A DNA stretch of 64,000 nucleotides from Flagellimonas sp. MMG031 (lineage in GTDB: Bacteria; Bacteroidota; Bacteroidia; Flavobacteriales; Flavobacteriaceae): the NCBI RefSeq assembly GCF_040112705.1, contig NZ_CP157804.1, positions 1,366,501-1,430,500 of the forward strand, in the 5' to 3' direction. Position 1 is the stretch's first letter, and each line of letters begins with the position of its first letter. Shown here in pieces: positions 62,101-64,000 of this stretch. A program made the translations under genes and the position numbers. The notes beneath the pieces are model-generated. The model searched no databases and was not told the origin of the DNA. It was given only the letters and a program-made list of their open reading frames with translations.

Positions 62101-62341
62101 ATTTCAGTAGGGCCTGTTCCATTTCTGGCGTAAAATCTTCCTTGTAGTAGACTTTTTTGCAGTGGGAACATTCCGCATAGCGGATATTATTGATCGTAAA
62201 TAGCGGAATCCAGAACAAATGGGCATAGTTGGGCTGTGCCACTGCTGTCAATGTCCCAGTTTGGTTGCAATAGGGGCAAGTTGCGTGGGTAAGTACCTTG
62301 GTCTCTTTTTTGCCGGGTCGTGTTCCAAAGAATAGAATCAT
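62099..62341 (-). CDS. Small zinc-ribbon protein
   Basis: An 80-residue protein with two knuckles, CPYC (residues 22-25) and CSHC about 36 residues on, that should bind one zinc ion. Between them lies a hydrophobic stretch with HLFWIPLF. This fits the zinc-ribbon (zf-like) family common in Bacteroidota; no function is known. Confidence 0.8.
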   Translation of the reverse strand: MILFFGTRPGKKETKVLTHATCPYCNQTGTLTAVAQPNYAHLFWIPLFTINNIRYAECSHCKKVYYKEDFTPEMEQALLK

Positions 62342-62446
62342 GGCTACTGGATGTTGATATGTTCAAAATTAGCGTTTCCCAAATGATTAAAGAAAAATGA
62401 ATTTCGTTTTTAATTATTTTCTACATTCGCCCACATTTTTGAAGCA

Positions 62447-63076
62447 TTGAACGCCTATCACGGTTTGGAGGATTGGTTGTCCTGGATGGATGACATCTCC
62501 AGTAAGGATTATGTGATTATCGACCACTTTCTAAGGGACGAGCTGTATACGGAGATCAAAACTTTTTTTCTCGGTAAGCTGCCCAGTTTTAAGGAAGCGG
62601 GAATAGGTGCCCATGCCGATCATCAAATCGACACGAAAATACGGGGGGATTTCACCTATTGGTTGGACAGGAACCGTGACGCCCGATTAACGGGCTATTG
62701 GGACCTTTTGGATGAGACGATGCATATTTTCAACCGATATTGCTACCTCAGTCTGTCGGGATATGAATTCCATTTGGCCCATTACCCATCGGGTGGTCAT
62801 TACGATAAGCATTTGGACCAGTTCGAAAACCGTAACAACCGGATGATTTCCATGATCATCTATTTGAACGATGACTGGAAACAAGGGGATGGTGGCGAGC
62901 TCGAAATCTTCGAAAAAGATGGTTCCAGTTTTTTGGTAGAGCCATTGGCGGGCCGCTGTGTTATGTTTAAAAGTGCCGAAGTGCCCCATGCAGTGCTCAA
63001 GGCCCACAAAAGTAGATTTAGCCTTACGGGATGGTTGTTGCACCAACCCTCTTCGGTGGGCAAATTGTTCGTATGA
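62447..63076 (+). CDS. 2OG-Fe(II) oxygenase (prolyl 4-hydroxylase-like)
   Basis: A 209-residue double-stranded beta-helix dioxygenase. Iron ligands are H and D in GGHYDKHLDQ and the distal His in AEVPHAV; the 2-oxoglutarate anchor is the Arg of KSRFSLTGW. The likely start is a TTG at 62447. The substrate is unknown; related small proteins hydroxylate proline in ribosomal or other proteins. Its stop TGA and the stop of the opposite gene share the palindrome TGATCA. Confidence 0.87.
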   Translation: MNAYHGLEDWLSWMDDISSKDYVIIDHFLRDELYTEIKTFFLGKLPSFKEAGIGAHADHQIDTKIRGDFTYWLDRNRDARLTGYWDLLDETMHIFNRYCYLSLSGYEFHLAHYPSGGHYDKHLDQFENRNNRMISMIIYLNDDWKQGDGGELEIFEKDGSSFLVEPLAGRCVMFKSAEVPHAVLKAHKSRFSLTGWLLHQPSSVGKLFV

Positions 63077-63388
63077 TCAATCCTTTTTGTACGGAATCTG
63101 TTTAATGAGTTCCTCGTTTTGCCCACTGGTGGCGCTATAGGACATCACCATGGTGCCCTTGGTGCCGTCCTTTGCCTCAATGGCAAATACAGTAGACTGA
63201 TCGCCCGGATTGGTCATTCCCTCAAACCGATAGGAATCGATAATCTGTAGGTCATCAGGCTGATACTCCCTTTTGGAATAGAGTGCCTTAATGCACGTTT
63301 CGTCGGCCTCAAAATCCTCTTTATATCCGTCCTCTTGTGTCAATGTATTTATTGCTTCTGAAAGTGTTGTAAAACTATGTCTGTCCAT
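63077..63388 (-). CDS. Conserved hypothetical protein
   Basis: A 103-residue cytoplasmic protein with segments SFTTLSEAINTLTQEDGY and SYRFEGMTNPGDQSTVFAIE. Homologous small flavobacterial proteins are, to my memory, often labelled as phosphoribosylpyrophosphate synthetase, but no PRPP motif is visible, so that name should not be used. It starts 9 bases after the flavodoxin gene, forming a likely two-gene operon. Confidence 0.7.
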   Translation of the reverse strand: MDRHSFTTLSEAINTLTQEDGYKEDFEADETCIKALYSKREYQPDDLQIIDSYRFEGMTNPGDQSTVFAIEAKDGTKGTMVMSYSATSGQNEELIKQIPYKKD

Positions 63389-63397
63389 ATATGTTGA

Positions 63398-63931
63398 TTA
63401 TGTTTTTAATCGGTTCGAAAAACTGAGGACCTGTTCCTTGACTTTGGTCCAATCCGTGTATTCATGGTCTTTGTCCGTATCCACGGACCCTCCTTCTTTT
63501 TTGGCAATGGAACGCATGATCAGTTTTTTGAAATAATTATATTTTGTGTATTTCAAAGCTCCGGCGATATGCCAAACGGTCGCAGTGTTCCATTGCATTT
63601 CTTTCAAAAAGTCCTCGGCTACCTGCGTTATCTCTTCGTGTTCCTCTTTAATGGAAGATGCCATGGCCATACTCACTGAAAAAAAAGCTGTGGGCATGCT
63701 ATTCAAGGTATCTAAATGCTCTAGCACATAATCCTTGATCAAGGTGTTGTACTTCTGCACATGTACGGAGCTCCCGATAAGGGCAGCGTCAAAATCGTTC
63801 GGGGCAGGAGGTTCCTCCACAGCGTTGGCAATAGCTACTTGATGGCCTTCCTCCTGAAGGACCTGTTCCATAAACCGGGCAATTTTTCGCGTTTGCCCTT
63901 CCACGGTGCCATAAATGATTAATATTTTCAT
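63398..63931 (-). CDS. Flavodoxin-like protein, HemG type
   Basis: A 177-residue flavodoxin fold protein. The FMN phosphate loop is YGTVEGQTRKIA (residues 7-18) and the second FMN loop includes IGSSVHVQKYN, followed by FFSVSMA; these match menaquinone-dependent protoporphyrinogen IX oxidase (HemG). A role in heme synthesis is plausible but unproven; no other heme genes are nearby. Confidence 0.8.
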   Translation of the reverse strand: MKILIIYGTVEGQTRKIARFMEQVLQEEGHQVAIANAVEEPPAPNDFDAALIGSSVHVQKYNTLIKDYVLEHLDTLNSMPTAFFSVSMAMASSIKEEHEEITQVAEDFLKEMQWNTATVWHIAGALKYTKYNYFKKLIMRSIAKKEGGSVDTDKDHEYTDWTKVKEQVLSFSNRLKT

Positions 63932-64000
63932 GAGAACTTAGGTATTGGTTAAACTTCCCTAAGTTCTTGAATATCTCCTTTAAGTTACATGATTTTGGTC

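Overview
The window looks like chromosomal DNA of a marine flavobacterium (Bacteroidota, Flavobacteriaceae, possibly near Muricauda/Allomuricauda). Evidence: gliding gene gldA, GLPGLI, DUF5686, DUF3857 and head-GIN proteins, TonB-linked outer-membrane proteins, TTTG...TANNTTTG promoters, many TTG or GTG starts and few Shine-Dalgarno sites. No rRNA, tRNA, CRISPR array, prophage or transposase was recognised. The genus is inferred from protein style only.

Layout. 1-7.1 kb: end of pdhB, a DUF5686 outer-membrane protein, soluble and membrane pyrophosphatases, a TonB-like protein. 7.3-13.9 kb: deoxynucleoside kinase, a two-component system divergent from a GLPGLI/outer-membrane-barrel pair. 13.9-35.7 kb: a methionine and sulfur block. 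It holds metK behind a SAM-II riboswitch, a MetX-aspartokinase-homoserine dehydrogenase fusion behind a SAM-I riboswitch, a small GIY-YIG nuclease gene bounded by perfect inverted repeats, an O-acetylhomoserine sulfhydrylase, an Rrf2 regulator, the sulfate assimilation genes (DUF2061, cysH, a frameshifted cysD, cysN, sulfite reductase, cobA, ferredoxin-NADP reductase), then a second SAM-I riboswitch with split metH and metF. 35.7-41.2 kb: PagL-like deacylase, head-GIN lipoprotein, serine hydrolase, PLP decarboxylase, gldA. 41.4-45.7 kb: a Phe/Tyr attenuator followed by pheA, aminotransferase, tyrA and a DAHP synthase-chorismate mutase fusion. 45.7-64 kb: envelope proteins, rsgA, dtd, three tandem DUF3857 proteins, mazG-like, aroA, queA, rlmN, a prenyl synthase, an ECF sigma/anti-sigma/outer-membrane triad, a 2OG oxygenase and a flavodoxin.

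How it fits together. Sulfate is activated by CysDN, reduced by CysH and sulfite reductase (siroheme via CobA, electrons via the ferredoxin reductase), and sulfide is placed on O-acetylhomoserine made by the MetX fusion. MetH and MetF methylate homocysteine and MetK makes SAM, which is read by three riboswitches of two classes.

The most unusual signals are the GIY-YIG gene inside exact 24-bp inverted repeats with a 44-bp-period array beside it, related-looking palindromes scattered through the sulfur genes (one read in frame inside metH), the long alternative stem in the metK leader, the aromatic-amino-acid attenuator, and a 2-base lesion in the ATP loop of cysD.
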